Assembly (NCBI GenBank): GCA_016777845.1
Contig: JADHQS010000005.1
Coordinates: 1-36,754 of the forward strand
Reading direction: 5' to 3'
Source: Candidatus Actinomarina sp.
GTDB taxonomy: Bacteria; Actinomycetota; Acidimicrobiia; Actinomarinales; Actinomarinaceae
DNA length: 36,754 nt
Position 1 is the first letter of the stretch, and each line of letters starts with the position of its first letter. This document shows positions 27,390-36,754 of the stretch, piece after piece. The position numbers were made by a program, and so were the translations under genes. A model generated the notes under the pieces. The model had not been told where the DNA came from and did not search any database. It was given only the letters and a program-made list of their open reading frames with translations.

Positions 27390-28097
27390 TTAGAGAAGGA
27401 ATCCTCCATCAATGGTTACAACTTCGCCTGTAATCCAGGATGCATCTTCACTTGAAAGAAAGTAAATCAAACTAGCAATATCTTCTGGTTTTCCCAGTTT
27501 TTTAAGAGCATGTAGGTCTGCACTTCCCTGTTCGTCACCTGCCCAGAGCATCTCTGAAAGCTTAGTTTTAACCACAGCTGGAGCAATACCATTCACTCTA
27601 ATATCAGGTGCAAGTTCCATTGCTAATTGTTTTGTCATATAAATTAATCCCGCTTTTGAAATATTATAAGCACCCATGTAGTGTGCTGGCTTTATTCCAC
27701 CAACGGAACAAACATTCAAAACAGATTCTCTTAAACCAGCTTTTACAGCTTCTCTTGTCCACATTAAAGGACCCATCAAATTTACATCCCATGTTTTTTG
27801 AACTGCTGATAAATCGACATCCATTAAGCTACCTCCGGAAGGATTTGTGCCAGCATTGTTAATCAAGACATCTAAAGACCCTGTTTCGTCAACAATTTTT
27901 TTACAAGTTTCAGATGCAGCAGCAAGGTCATCAGCTCTTGCAACAAATCCTTTTAATTGTGAATTATCAGAAAGTACTGTTTCTAGATTCTCTTCTTTTC
28001 TAGATGTAATATAAACATTCCATCCTTTATCTATAAATTTTTGAGCTGTGGAAAGTCCTATACCCCTTGTTCCACCGGTTACAAGTGCAGTTTTCAT
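27390..28097 (-). CDS. short-chain dehydrogenase/reductase
   Basis: TGGTRGIG, NNAG, S-YNISK, ITGEVVTIDGGF; start set at ATG 28097 (MKTALVTGG). Confidence 0.92.
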   Translation of the reverse strand: MKTALVTGGTRGIGLSTAQKFIDKGWNVYITSRKEENLETVLSDNSQLKGFVARADDLAAASETCKKIVDETGSLDVLINNAGTNPSGGSLMDVDLSAVQKTWDVNLMGPLMWTREAVKAGLRESVLNVCSVGGIKPAHYMGAYNISKAGLIYMTKQLAMELAPDIRVNGIAPAVVKTKLSEMLWAGDEQGSADLHALKKLGKPEDIASLIYFLSSEDASWITGEVVTIDGGFLL

Positions 28098-28149
28098 TAT
28101 TGTTAAAGTATAGTAGTTATTTCTAAATGCAGTTACAGTTGAACTGCAA

Positions 28150-29388
28150 ATGGAAAACTTTAAAAAATATAAGGTGTTGCTTACGGAAAATAAAAACTTT
28201 CGTAAACTATTTGCAGCTCGTTTAATTACCCTCGGGGGTGACTGGTTACTAACTGTTCCTCTTTTAGGAATCATTTATGGTTTAACAGAAAATCCATTTA
28301 TTACCTCACTAGTCTTGGTAGTTCAAAGTGCTCCATTATTTATATTGGGGAGCTTTGGAGGCTACTTAGCTGACAAATATAACAGAAAAAAAATTATTGC
28401 AATATCAGAATTTTTATCGGGTTTAACAGTTCTTTTAATCCTGTATGCTGTAACAACTGAGAATGTAGTATTTATTTTATTTTCATTTGGTATGTTGTCT
28501 GTTGTAGGTTCTCCTTATATGCCAACATCTGACGCAGCTTTGCCTAATGTTGTAAAAAAAGAAAATTTAGCTGAAGCAAATGTGATCTTTTTCTCAAGCT
28601 GGGGTGTTATGGCTGGTATAGGTGCAGGTATAGGCGGTTATTTAACAACTGTAATAAGTAGAAATATGCTTTTTGCATTAGACAGTTTAAGTTTTGTATT
28701 ATCAGCCTTAATTGTTTATTCAATCAAGAAAAATTTAAGTGAAGATTCTCAAATTAATGAAAAAAATGAAAGTATAACTTATGTCGAGGGTATCAAATAT
28801 GCTGCATCTAAGAGAGAAATTTTTTCATTAATTATTACAAAAGGAATATTTAGTATTTCTGCTAGTGGCCTTCTCTCTTTGTTTACTGTTTTATCATATG
28901 ATATTTATAAGACTGGAGACTTCGGTACTGGTTTGATGTTTGGAGCAAGAGGTGTTGGTGCCCTTGTGGGACCAATTGCTATTAGATATTTTTTTGGCAA
29001 TTCTGATGGAAAACTTCTTAATACAATAGGCTTAACTATTATGGTTTGGGGATTATTTTATTTCTTTATACCATTTTCTGTATCCCTTTATTTGACTATA
29101 TTTTTATTAGTTCTTGCACATTCCGGTGGAGGATCACAATGGGCGTTTTCAACCTACGGACTCCAAATACTTACACCTGACAGATTAAGAGGAAGAATTT
29201 CAGGTATTGACTACTCTTTTAACTTTTTAATGAACACAGTTTCAACACTAATGATTGGGTATCTTGCATCCATTTATGGTGTTCTTTTTGTCTACAGGCT
29301 TTTCCCAATACTAGGTTTTATTTTCGGTCTAACTTGGTATCTTTCAACAAGAAATTTTTGGAAAGATTTAGATTCCTCCAAAGAATAA
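28150..29388 (+). CDS. MFS transporter
   Basis: 12-TM-like ORF; GGYLADKYNRKKIIAISE. Confidence 0.88.
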   Translation: MENFKKYKVLLTENKNFRKLFAARLITLGGDWLLTVPLLGIIYGLTENPFITSLVLVVQSAPLFILGSFGGYLADKYNRKKIIAISEFLSGLTVLLILYAVTTENVVFILFSFGMLSVVGSPYMPTSDAALPNVVKKENLAEANVIFFSSWGVMAGIGAGIGGYLTTVISRNMLFALDSLSFVLSALIVYSIKKNLSEDSQINEKNESITYVEGIKYAASKREIFSLIITKGIFSISASGLLSLFTVLSYDIYKTGDFGTGLMFGARGVGALVGPIAIRYFFGNSDGKLLNTIGLTIMVWGLFYFFIPFSVSLYLTIFLLVLAHSGGGSQWAFSTYGLQILTPDRLRGRISGIDYSFNFLMNTVSTLMIGYLASIYGVLFVYRLFPILGFIFGLTWYLSTRNFWKDLDSSKE

Positions 29389-29391
29389 AAA

Positions 29392-30255
29392 TTAAATTTT
29401 AAATAAATTCTTACCCTCAAACTTTTTTGTATCATTCACATAACTAAAATATTTTCTACATTCACAAGATTGATACTCTATGTCAATAGGATAAAAATCT
29501 CTTTTAGCTTCAGGCCAATACTCTTTTTGGAGTTCTATCATTTTATTGCCTACATCTTGATGGCTATCTAAATTAAGAAACTTTTGTAATCTGTCTAAAT
29601 ATGGTTCTGCCCCTATACCCGTAGGAACATCAGTGGTGATTGGGATGACATCTTCTCTAAACCAAGCAATATCAATTAATGCCATAAATATTGGGAAGTC
29701 ATTATTCATCTTGAATTGAGTATTTACATTTCTAGTAGCAGCAATAGCATCTTTATTAGAATTTAATACTATATCAGCTAACTCTTCTTTTTTTTCATAA
29801 AATTTATATGTTGCAGCATCTAATCGACTATAAATATTTTCACCCCAATAAGAATCTTCAACTGGGTATGCTGTGTAATTCTCCCATTGCTCTAAATCAA
29901 GCAGTTTCTCTTTTAAAGCTTCCGGATTATCTAAATCATTTATCGTTAACTGATCAATAGTTAAATCTCTGTTGCACCACCTACTAAAAAATAAAGCTTG
30001 GATTAATAAAGGTAAGTCCTCTTTTGCTGGTTCAGCAAATTTAATAATGGATTTACTTACTTTGTCATCCTCTCTAAAAACATTTAGAAAACGACCTTTT
30101 TGTAAAATTGGATCATCGCTCCAAGGATATGCTTCTCCTGACTCTCTTTTTACACGTACAGCTTCACGTTTTTTACAGTAATCAAAAAAGCTTTGTACCG
30201 GATCCTTTATTTCAAGACCATCTAATGAGTGTGTATATGGATTCTCTAAAACCAT
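29392..30255 (-). CDS. protein resembling the 5-hmdU DNA kinase helical domain / alpha-glutamyl-putrescinyl thymine pyrophosphorylase family
   Basis: YCKKREAVRVKRESGEAYPWSDDPILQKGRFLNVFREDDKVS and C-terminal DIEYQSCECRKYFSY resemble that family as remembered; not database-verified. Confidence 0.5.
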   Translation of the reverse strand: MVLENPYTHSLDGLEIKDPVQSFFDYCKKREAVRVKRESGEAYPWSDDPILQKGRFLNVFREDDKVSKSIIKFAEPAKEDLPLLIQALFFSRWCNRDLTIDQLTINDLDNPEALKEKLLDLEQWENYTAYPVEDSYWGENIYSRLDAATYKFYEKKEELADIVLNSNKDAIAATRNVNTQFKMNNDFPIFMALIDIAWFREDVIPITTDVPTGIGAEPYLDRLQKFLNLDSHQDVGNKMIELQKEYWPEAKRDFYPIDIEYQSCECRKYFSYVNDTKKFEGKNLFKI

Positions 30256-30289
30256 AACTTTAATTTAAACAGATTACTTCATACTTTTC

Positions 30290-31555
30290 TTACTTCACAA
30301 CTGGTATTTGAAGCATATTTGTTGTGTAAGCAGCAGACTTTCTTTCCGACTTCATTCTCCAGTCTTTTTTTATACCCTGTGCTCCCAATGTCAATGTGCT
30401 TGATCCATACCTGCTATTAACGCCATCCAGTACCTCCATTACACGGTCTGATTGATCGTAGTTCTCATATTCATAAAAACTATACTGTTCATTCTCTGCG
30501 TCGGTGATGTCTAGCAGCATTACACCAATTTTCTGGTATTCATATCCGTACACAAAGAGTTTTCGTGTTAGATATTTTGCTTCTTTGGCTATCTTTGATG
30601 TATTGCTTGTTGGTATTGAAAAAAATGTACTCATACCGTTGCTGTATCTTTTCTCTGGATCGACAAATGGACTGGTTCTTAAAAATACATACAAGCCTTG
30701 TGCTCTAGAACCCTGTGCTCTCAACTTCTCACATGCTCTAGCAACATAGTTAGAAACAGCTTCCTCTAACTCACTTACTAACATTACTTTTCTACCAAAT
30801 GACTTAGAGGATATGATATTCTTCTTATTCTTCACCTCTTCTATGCCTATACAGGAAATACCATTTAGCTCATGATGTATCCTCTCCCCTACAATGCTGA
30901 TTGTTTTTCTGACATGACGAGCATTTGCCTGTGTTAAATCATAAGCGGTGTCTACTCCAATTCTTCGAAGCCTTCTTCCCCATCTTGTCGAAATTCCCCA
31001 TATCTCTTCAAGTGGTAGATCTTTTAAAATCTTATCTCTTACGCTCTGATCTCGTATATCGAAGACATTAGATGTTGTGCATTTTTTAGCTTGTCTGTTT
31101 GCTACTTTTGCCAATGTCTTTGTTGGGCCTATACCTATAGAAACTGGAATCCCTGTCCACTGTTTGATTAATCTTCGTATCTCTTGAGCGGTCTCTTCTA
31201 AATCACAGTAGTAAAAGCTACTGATATCGAGAAACGCTTCATCAATAGAGTAGATCTCTATATCGCTGACAAGAGATTTTAGTGAAGTCATCACTCTAGC
31301 CGACATATCACCATAAAAAGTGTAGTTCGATGAAAATACATGAACTTTGTTCCTATTGATAAGTTGTTTGTATTTAAAGTACGGGGCTCCCATCGGTATG
31401 CCTAAAGCTTTTGCTTCATTTGATCTAGCAACAACGCATCCATCATTGTTAGACAAAACAACAATGGGCTTTCCTTCTAGCTTTGGGTTGAATACTCTCT
31501 CACAAGACGCATAAAAGTTATTACAGTCCACTAGGGCAAAAATTTTATTATTCAC
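30290..31555 (-). CDS. umuC: Y-family DNA polymerase (UmuC-type)
   Basis: [67 protein letters not shown]. Confidence 0.95.
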   Translation of the reverse strand: MNNKIFALVDCNNFYASCERVFNPKLEGKPIVVLSNNDGCVVARSNEAKALGIPMGAPYFKYKQLINRNKVHVFSSNYTFYGDMSARVMTSLKSLVSDIEIYSIDEAFLDISSFYYCDLEETAQEIRRLIKQWTGIPVSIGIGPTKTLAKVANRQAKKCTTSNVFDIRDQSVRDKILKDLPLEEIWGISTRWGRRLRRIGVDTAYDLTQANARHVRKTISIVGERIHHELNGISCIGIEEVKNKKNIISSKSFGRKVMLVSELEEAVSNYVARACEKLRAQGSRAQGLYVFLRTSPFVDPEKRYSNGMSTFFSIPTSNTSKIAKEAKYLTRKLFVYGYEYQKIGVMLLDITDAENEQYSFYEYENYDQSDRVMEVLDGVNSRYGSSTLTLGAQGIKKDWRMKSERKSAAYTTNMLQIPVVK

Positions 31556-31569
31556 TTACTTACTCCTTT

Positions 31570-31587
31570 GAATACTGTACACTATTC
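31570..31587. promoter_or_regulatory. near-perfect palindrome in the umuC/umuD divergent promoter
   Basis: GAATACTGTACACTATTC; arms match except for one mismatched pair. Confidence 0.5.
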
Positions 31588-31610
31588 TAAGAAAAAAGAA
31601 AGACATTTTT

Positions 31611-32126
31611 ATGCCACGAGGTGGAGCAAGAAAAGGAGCCGGAAGACCAAAAGGTCAAGGCAAGTATGGAGAGCAGACAAAAGCTATCCGTATTCCTGTA
31701 AGTAAGGTTAATTATATCTCTGAGGTCATTAACAAAGGGCTGTATGAAGTACCAATGTATAGTAATAAAGTTGCAGCTGGATTCCCATCCCCTGCAGACG
31801 ACTACTTAGAAGACAAAATAGATTTAAATCAATATTTAGTAAAGCATCCTGCATCAACATTTTTAGTAAGAGCTTCTGGAGAATCAATGATCAATGCTGG
31901 AATATTTCCTGACGATATCTTAGTTGTAGATAGAAGCTTAAAAGCTGAAGACGGAAAAGTAGTTATTGCTGTTGTAGATAATGAACTTACAGTGAAAAGA
32001 TATCGTAAAAAAGGTAAAAGAATCATTTTAGAACCAGAAAATGAAGCATTTGATCCAATTGTCATTGCAGATGAAAGTGAAGCATTTGTTTGGGGCGTTG
32101 TAACAAACGTTATTCATAATCTGTAA
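31611..32126 (+). CDS. umuD: UmuD-like autoproteolytic protein (S24 family)
   Basis: N-terminal RGGARKGAGRPKGQGKYGE, Ala-Gly site KVAAGFPSP, SGESM Ser, LTVKRY Lys. Confidence 0.93.
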   Translation: MPRGGARKGAGRPKGQGKYGEQTKAIRIPVSKVNYISEVINKGLYEVPMYSNKVAAGFPSPADDYLEDKIDLNQYLVKHPASTFLVRASGESMINAGIFPDDILVVDRSLKAEDGKVVIAVVDNELTVKRYRKKGKRIILEPENEAFDPIVIADESEAFVWGVVTNVIHNL

Positions 32127-32135
32127 AATAAAAGT

Positions 32136-33035
32136 ATGGTAAATATACTAAAAAACAGTCCTTCAGATTTTGAAGGCATTAAAGAATGGGATTATAAAGA
32201 ACATTTCTACACATTAAATACTGAATACGGAGATTTAAGAATTCATTACGTAGATGAGGGATCAGAAAATGATAAAACCGTACTATTACTTCATGGAGAG
32301 CCTGACTGGGGTTATATCTATAGACAATTTATTGATCCATTGGTTGAAAATAATTTAAGGGTTATTGTTCCAGATCTTCCTGGTTTTGGTAAATCAGACA
32401 AACTATCTGAAAGAACGGCTTATACATATGAAAAATATGTAGCGTGGATGAATGCTTGGCTACGGGATTTAAATCTAAACAATTTAACTTTATTTGGGCA
32501 AGATTGGGGAGGATTAATCGGCTTAAGACTTGTTGTAGAAAACCAAGATAAATTTGATAGTGTAGTTATAAGTAATACTGGATTACCAACAGGTGATGTA
32601 CCTCCAGGTGAAGCATTTGAAAGCTGGAAAAACTACTCTCAGACAGTAGAAAATTTCCATGCTGGAGGAATTGTAAAAGGTGGTACCGTCAACGGTCTGG
32701 AGCAATACGTAATTGATGCTTATAACGCTCCGTTTCCAGATGAATCATACAAAGAAGCAGCAAGACAGTTTCCAATGATAGTACCTATTACACCAGATGA
32801 TCCAAGTTCAGAAATTAATAGAAACGCATGGAAAGAATTAAAAAAATGGGATAAACCTTTTTTATGTGTTTTTAGTGAACAAGATCATGTATTCAAAGGT
32901 GTTGATAAAGCATTTACTAAAAATGTTCCTGGTTCTAAAAATCAACCGCACAAGATAATTCAAGGTGGACATTTTGTCCAAGAAGATAACCCAGAAGAAT
33001 GTATTGAGGCAATATTAACTCTTACTAATAGCTAA
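32136..33035 (+). CDS. haloalkane dehalogenase-like alpha/beta hydrolase
   Basis: LLLHGEPDWGYIYRQF, DLPGFGKSDK, LFGQDWGGLIG (Asp nucleophile), GGHFVQEDNPE. Confidence 0.87.
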   Translation: MVNILKNSPSDFEGIKEWDYKEHFYTLNTEYGDLRIHYVDEGSENDKTVLLLHGEPDWGYIYRQFIDPLVENNLRVIVPDLPGFGKSDKLSERTAYTYEKYVAWMNAWLRDLNLNNLTLFGQDWGGLIGLRLVVENQDKFDSVVISNTGLPTGDVPPGEAFESWKNYSQTVENFHAGGIVKGGTVNGLEQYVIDAYNAPFPDESYKEAARQFPMIVPITPDDPSSEINRNAWKELKKWDKPFLCVFSEQDHVFKGVDKAFTKNVPGSKNQPHKIIQGGHFVQEDNPEECIEAILTLTNS

Positions 33036-33079
33036 CTTCTGCCTTACCCAGTAGTTGTAAACAAGAATTTTTCGAAATA

Positions 33080-33111
33080 AATAAGTAGATTTATTTCTTC
33101 ACCTACTTATT
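33080..33111. terminator. hairpin between convergent genes, likely bidirectional terminator
   Basis: AATAAGTAG ... CTACTTATT, 9-bp stem at the 3' ends of the dehalogenase-like and flavin reductase genes. Confidence 0.45.
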
Positions 33112-33616
33112 CGTGCCCTCCTCGGGGAACTCCCCCGTACTTCATGCGTGTATCACCCATATACGCGACTCTTTCTTCAGGTGTTAATGTTTTACAATTA
33201 ATAATTTCACCAACAAAGAACGTATGAGTACCAAAATCTATTTTTTGTTCTGTTTTTAGTTCTATCCAAACACTTGCATTGTCGAATATTGGAACTGAAT
33301 TTTCAGTTAAAGAAACTGGTTCTTTATTTAAATAGCCTTCTGAATATTCTGCAGGCTTAGAAAATTTAACAAAAACTTTTGTGTAATCAGGTGAAAACAT
33401 GTTGATAGTAAAAAAATCACTTTGATTCATTAAGTTAAAAGTAACGCTTTTATTATCTATGCCTACACCAATTAATGGTGGGTCCATACTTACTTGGGTT
33501 ATCCAACTTGCAGTCATACCATTGAACTCTCCATTAGCGTGACTTCCAATTATGCCTAGTGGACTAGGAATTTTCCAAGTTGCTACATTTATATTTTCTG
33601 GTGTCAGATCATTCAT
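33107..33616 (-). CDS. flavin reductase family protein
   Basis: NGEFNGMTASWITQVSMDPPLIGVGIDNKSVTFNLM, DFFTINMFS. Confidence 0.88.
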   Translation of the reverse strand: MNDLTPENINVATWKIPSPLGIIGSHANGEFNGMTASWITQVSMDPPLIGVGIDNKSVTFNLMNQSDFFTINMFSPDYTKVFVKFSKPAEYSEGYLNKEPVSLTENSVPIFDNASVWIELKTEQKIDFGTHTFFVGEIINCKTLTPEERVAYMGDTRMKYGGVPRGGHE

Positions 33617-34657
33617 TTACAAACAACTTTTAACAAATTTTATAGTTTCAATATCTAATGGTATTGCTATAGACAGTTCAGTAACGTTACAATTCTTCCA
33701 GTCTTGAATCTTTTCTTTTATTCGCTCTTTAGAGCCAACAAGGGTTAGGTCATCAAGCAATTCATCAGGAAAAATTAATTCCGCTTCTGCTTTTTCACCT
33801 TTTAGATACAATTCCTGAATCTGTGTAGCGATTTCCTCGTAGCCATATTCACACATCAAATTAAAATAAAAGTTTTTATCTTTTGCTCCCATACCGCCTA
33901 CATAAAGTGTGTAATTGTTTCTAGCGGGTGCAAGATATGCATCCCTTTCAGATTCGTCACAAACTTTTGCAAATACTGGAGCAGAAATTTGAAATTTTTC
34001 TTTTTTATTTGGATCACCTGATTTTTCAAAACCTTTTTCTAAAAATTGATTAAAAAATTTATCACCAAGAGTAGGTGAATACATGAAAGGAAGCCATCCA
34101 TCTGCAATCTCTGCTGTCAGTTCAATATTTTTTGGACCAATAGCTGCAAGATAAATTGGAACATCACTTCTTAAAGGTTGTTCGATAAGCTTTAATGGCT
34201 TTCCTAAACCGGAAGCATCAACACCTTTATATGGAAGATTATAATACTCACCCTCAAAAGAAGTTTTACCATCTCTTTGTAATATGTCTCTAACTATCTG
34301 AACATATTCTCTTGTCTTCTTTAATGGTTTTCCATAAGCAACACCATGCCAACCCTCAACAACCTGAGGACCAGAAACCCCAATCCCCAATCTAAACCTA
34401 CCATTAGAGAGTTTATCTAAAGTAGCGGCTGTCATTGCCGTCATAGCAGGAGACCTACCAGGAATTTGCATGATCCCTGATCCCAGATCTAATTTATCTG
34501 TTAATGCAGCAAAATATGAAAGTGGAGTGACTGCGTCATAACCATATGCTTCAGCTGTCCAGATACAAGATATGCCTATTTCATCTAATTCTTTAATTAA
34601 AGATTTTTCACTTGATATATGTGGACCAAAATACCCAACATTTACACTCACTTCCAT
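33617..34657 (-). CDS. LLM class (probably F420-dependent) oxidoreductase
   Basis: GISCIWTAEAYGYDAVTPLSYFAALTDKLDLGSGIMQIPGRSPAMTAMTAATLDKLSNGRFRLGIGVSGPQVVEGWHG. Confidence 0.92.
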   Translation of the reverse strand: MEVSVNVGYFGPHISSEKSLIKELDEIGISCIWTAEAYGYDAVTPLSYFAALTDKLDLGSGIMQIPGRSPAMTAMTAATLDKLSNGRFRLGIGVSGPQVVEGWHGVAYGKPLKKTREYVQIVRDILQRDGKTSFEGEYYNLPYKGVDASGLGKPLKLIEQPLRSDVPIYLAAIGPKNIELTAEIADGWLPFMYSPTLGDKFFNQFLEKGFEKSGDPNKKEKFQISAPVFAKVCDESERDAYLAPARNNYTLYVGGMGAKDKNFYFNLMCEYGYEEIATQIQELYLKGEKAEAELIFPDELLDDLTLVGSKERIKEKIQDWKNCNVTELSIAIPLDIETIKFVKSCL

Positions 34658-34669
34658 AGGTAAAGGATA

Positions 34670-35182
34670 CTATAAAACTACATCAATAAATTCATCATGA
34701 GTTATCAAACTGTGCATTTGAATATCGTGACTTTCAAATGGAATTTCATTTATTAAATGATTTTTATCTGTGATACCAATAAATGTAGATTTTGAATGAC
34801 GAGATAAAAGCTGATCATAAAAACCCCTACCCTTGCCTAGCCTAGTACCTTTTTTATCAAAACCGAGTCCTGGTACTAAAAATATGTCTACTTTATCAAT
34901 TATTTTTAAATTAATTGGTTGAAAAACATTAAAACTGTTTTTTTCTAACGGTTCCTCATAAATGCATATATTTATTTCTCCATCTTCAAAACATGTTGTT
35001 GCCAAAACTGACTGTCCCTTTAAATGCATGTTTATGTTAAGTTCATTTTCAAGAGGTATATACGTACAAACAATCTTATCTTCGATAACATTTTGTAGCC
35101 TATCAATAACCATTTGAGAGTAATCAGCATTGACCAATGAAATTTTTTTTAGTTTCTTCCTTAATTCTATTTTTTCTAACAT
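34670..35182 (-). CDS. 5-formyltetrahydrofolate cyclo-ligase
   Basis: IFLVPGLGFDKKGTRLGKGRGFYDQLL. Confidence 0.92.
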   Translation of the reverse strand: MLEKIELRKKLKKISLVNADYSQMVIDRLQNVIEDKIVCTYIPLENELNINMHLKGQSVLATTCFEDGEINICIYEEPLEKNSFNVFQPINLKIIDKVDIFLVPGLGFDKKGTRLGKGRGFYDQLLSRHSKSTFIGITDKNHLINEIPFESHDIQMHSLITHDEFIDVVL

Positions 35183-35220
35183 AATTTATTATCTAGATAG
35201 TTCTACATTACACTTACATC

Positions 35221-35952
35221 ATGTTAAGGAACAAATTACTTACATGGTTCAATCTGTTAATCATGGGTATTTACACCATCCCAGTTGCATACTCGATTTG
35301 GTTTGTAGGTTTATTTAACAAATTTACAAAAGCTAAATATTACATTGCACAAAGTTGGACGATACCTTGGATGTGGGCTGCAAGATCAAAGGTAACATTG
35401 ATTAAAAATATCGACTATAAAAAAAATCAGCCTTATGTTGTTATTTCAAATCACTTATCTAATTTAGATCCGATGATCCAATTTAGATATCTTAAAATAA
35501 AGTGGGTGTTTATGGCAAAAAAAGAAGTGTACAAACTGCCATTCTTTAGGACTGCTGCAAAATCTTTTAATTTTATAAAAGTTGATAGATCAGATAAAAA
35601 TGATAGAAAAAGTATTAATGAGCAAGCAAAAACTTTATTTAGTAATGGATGGTCATTAATGGTCTACCCACAAGGAACAAGAGCAAAGCAAGATACTTTT
35701 TTACCATTCAAGAGTGGTGCTTTTCATATTGCATTAGATAATAATATTCCAATCCTTCCAGTTGTAATTGCAGGGACTGGAGACATTTGGCCTAGGGGTG
35801 GAAAATTTATGACTAGTGGCAAAGCAATCATAAATACATTAGAACCGATTGACATTTCAAAATATACAAAAGAGACTATAGACCAATTAGTAGAAGAAAC
35901 ATATCAAAAAATGTCTAAAGTGTATAAAGAATTAACTGCCTCCATAAAATAA
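35221..35952 (+). CDS. lysophospholipid (1-acyl-G3P) acyltransferase, PlsC family
   Basis: VISNHLSNLDPM (related to HX4D, NHxSxLD), VYPQGTRAKQDTFLPFKSGAFHIAL. Confidence 0.9.
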   Translation: MLRNKLLTWFNLLIMGIYTIPVAYSIWFVGLFNKFTKAKYYIAQSWTIPWMWAARSKVTLIKNIDYKKNQPYVVISNHLSNLDPMIQFRYLKIKWVFMAKKEVYKLPFFRTAAKSFNFIKVDRSDKNDRKSINEQAKTLFSNGWSLMVYPQGTRAKQDTFLPFKSGAFHIALDNNIPILPVVIAGTGDIWPRGGKFMTSGKAIINTLEPIDISKYTKETIDQLVEETYQKMSKVYKELTASIK

Positions 35953-35970
35953 TAAAAATCATACAATACG

Positions 35971-36489
35971 ATGATGGACATATTTGTAGCATCACTTTTA
36001 ATTTTTTTATTAAGATTATTAGACCAAACTTTAGGTACCTTAAGAACATTATATGTAAATAAGGGTAAGCCAGTGTTTGGAGCTGTACTAGGTTTTGTCG
36101 AATCAGCAATATGGGTAGTAGCTATATCTAGGGTAATTCAAGATTTAAACGACCCTTTATTAATCTTTGGATATGCTCTAGGTTTTGCATCAGGGACAAT
36201 AATGGGATCCTACATTGAAGGTACAATTGCAATTGGTGATATTGTTGTAAGAATCTTTGCTCCAAAAGATAGCGATAGTATGAAAGTTGCTGAGACTTTA
36301 AGAATTAATGGATTTGGTGTAACAATCATTAATGGTGAAGGAATGCAAGGAGAAGTTAGCATTGCTTGGTGTGTAACGCCAAGAAAAAGACTTAAAGAAG
36401 TTTTAAAGATTGTATCAGATATCAATCCTGATGCATACGTCACTACTGAGTCTACAAATCCAACTAAGTTAACTGGAAACAGAAAATAA
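35971..36489 (+). CDS. UPF0316/DUF2179-type membrane protein
   Basis: RLLDQTLGTLRTLYVNKGKPVFGAVLGFVESAIWVVAISRVIQDLNDPLLIFGYALGFASGTIMGSYIE. Confidence 0.85.
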   Translation: MMDIFVASLLIFLLRLLDQTLGTLRTLYVNKGKPVFGAVLGFVESAIWVVAISRVIQDLNDPLLIFGYALGFASGTIMGSYIEGTIAIGDIVVRIFAPKDSDSMKVAETLRINGFGVTIINGEGMQGEVSIAWCVTPRKRLKEVLKIVSDINPDAYVTTESTNPTKLTGNRK

Positions 36490-36490
36490 T

Positions 36491-36754
36491 CTAGAGACCT
36501 TTTTCAAAGTCGTCTTCGAATGAAACTCTTTTTCTATTTGAAGATTTTCTATCATTACTTGGTTTTTTATCTCTGCTATTTCTGTTACTGTTTCTAGATC
36601 TCGAAGGTTTTCTATCGCGGGAATTTTTTGATTCTCCCCCTTCTGCTTCTTCTGGTATTTCTAAGTCTTCAACTGGAGAAAGGCTTACTTTACCATTTTC
36701 AATTGAATCTACTTTGACCTTAATTTTGTCCCCAACAGAAACAACTGCTTCAGT
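36491..36754 (-). CDS. pnp: polyribonucleotide nucleotidyltransferase, C-terminal S1 region (5' part off the window)
   Basis: Reverse complement reads TEAVVSVGDKIKVKVDSIENGKVSLSPVEDLEIPEEAEGGESKNSRDRKPSRSRN...SFEDDFEKGL*: end of an S1 domain plus a basic Arg/Ser tail. Confidence 0.7.
   Translation of the reverse strand, partial: TEAVVSVGDKIKVKVDSIENGKVSLSPVEDLEIPEEAEGGESKNSRDRKPSRSRNSNRNSRDKKPSNDRKSSNRKRVSFEDDFEKGL

Noticed and set aside
28098-28274. N-terminal extension of the SDR ORF
   Set aside because: Antisense to the start of the MFS gene; the Rossmann start MKTALVTGG begins at 28097.
31570-31587. E. coli-type LexA box (CTGT-N8-ACAG)
   Set aside because: CTGT is present but the second half-site is CTAA rather than ACAG; the palindrome is GAATA-N8-TATTC-like instead.
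1-36754. CRISPR arrays, IS elements, prophage
   Set aside because: No direct-repeat/spacer pattern, transposase, integrase or phage structural gene seen by eye.

Overview
AT-rich bacterial chromosomal segment. It looks like a low-GC marine actinobacterium (an inference from F420-type enzymes, an actinobacterial-style LexA box, a TIGR03084-like protein and the nrdR/lexA and recA-miaB-miaA-dapF neighbourhoods). Housekeeping genes present include nrdR, lexA, dapF, miaA, miaB, recA, cinA, ftsK, dapA, dapB, dut, the 3' end of pnp, and three complete tRNAs. Accessory content includes a PhnDCEE-type ABC transporter, a zincin/VWA plus MoxR-like AAA pair, an SbtA-like transporter, an HMUDK_hel-like protein, a divergent umuD/umuC pair and a haloalkane dehalogenase-like enzyme. 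The strongest finding is at 13117-13599. The ORF track splits this region into two ORFs at an in-frame TGA, and that TGA sits exactly at the first catalytic Cys of a thioredoxin-like CxxC motif (FWADY-[TGA]-GIC-RRELP). A hairpin resembling a bacterial SECIS begins a few nt downstream. This is best read as one lipoprotein-anchored TlpA-like selenoprotein (UxxC). Other oddities: a dUTPase gene with no canonical start codon, a tRNA-Val with C33, a tRNA-Phe 3' half with no 5' half, a MoxR-like ATPase with altered Walker A and B motifs, a PhnD-like protein with a Cys-containing insertion, and a PanB-like protein lacking metal-site motifs.
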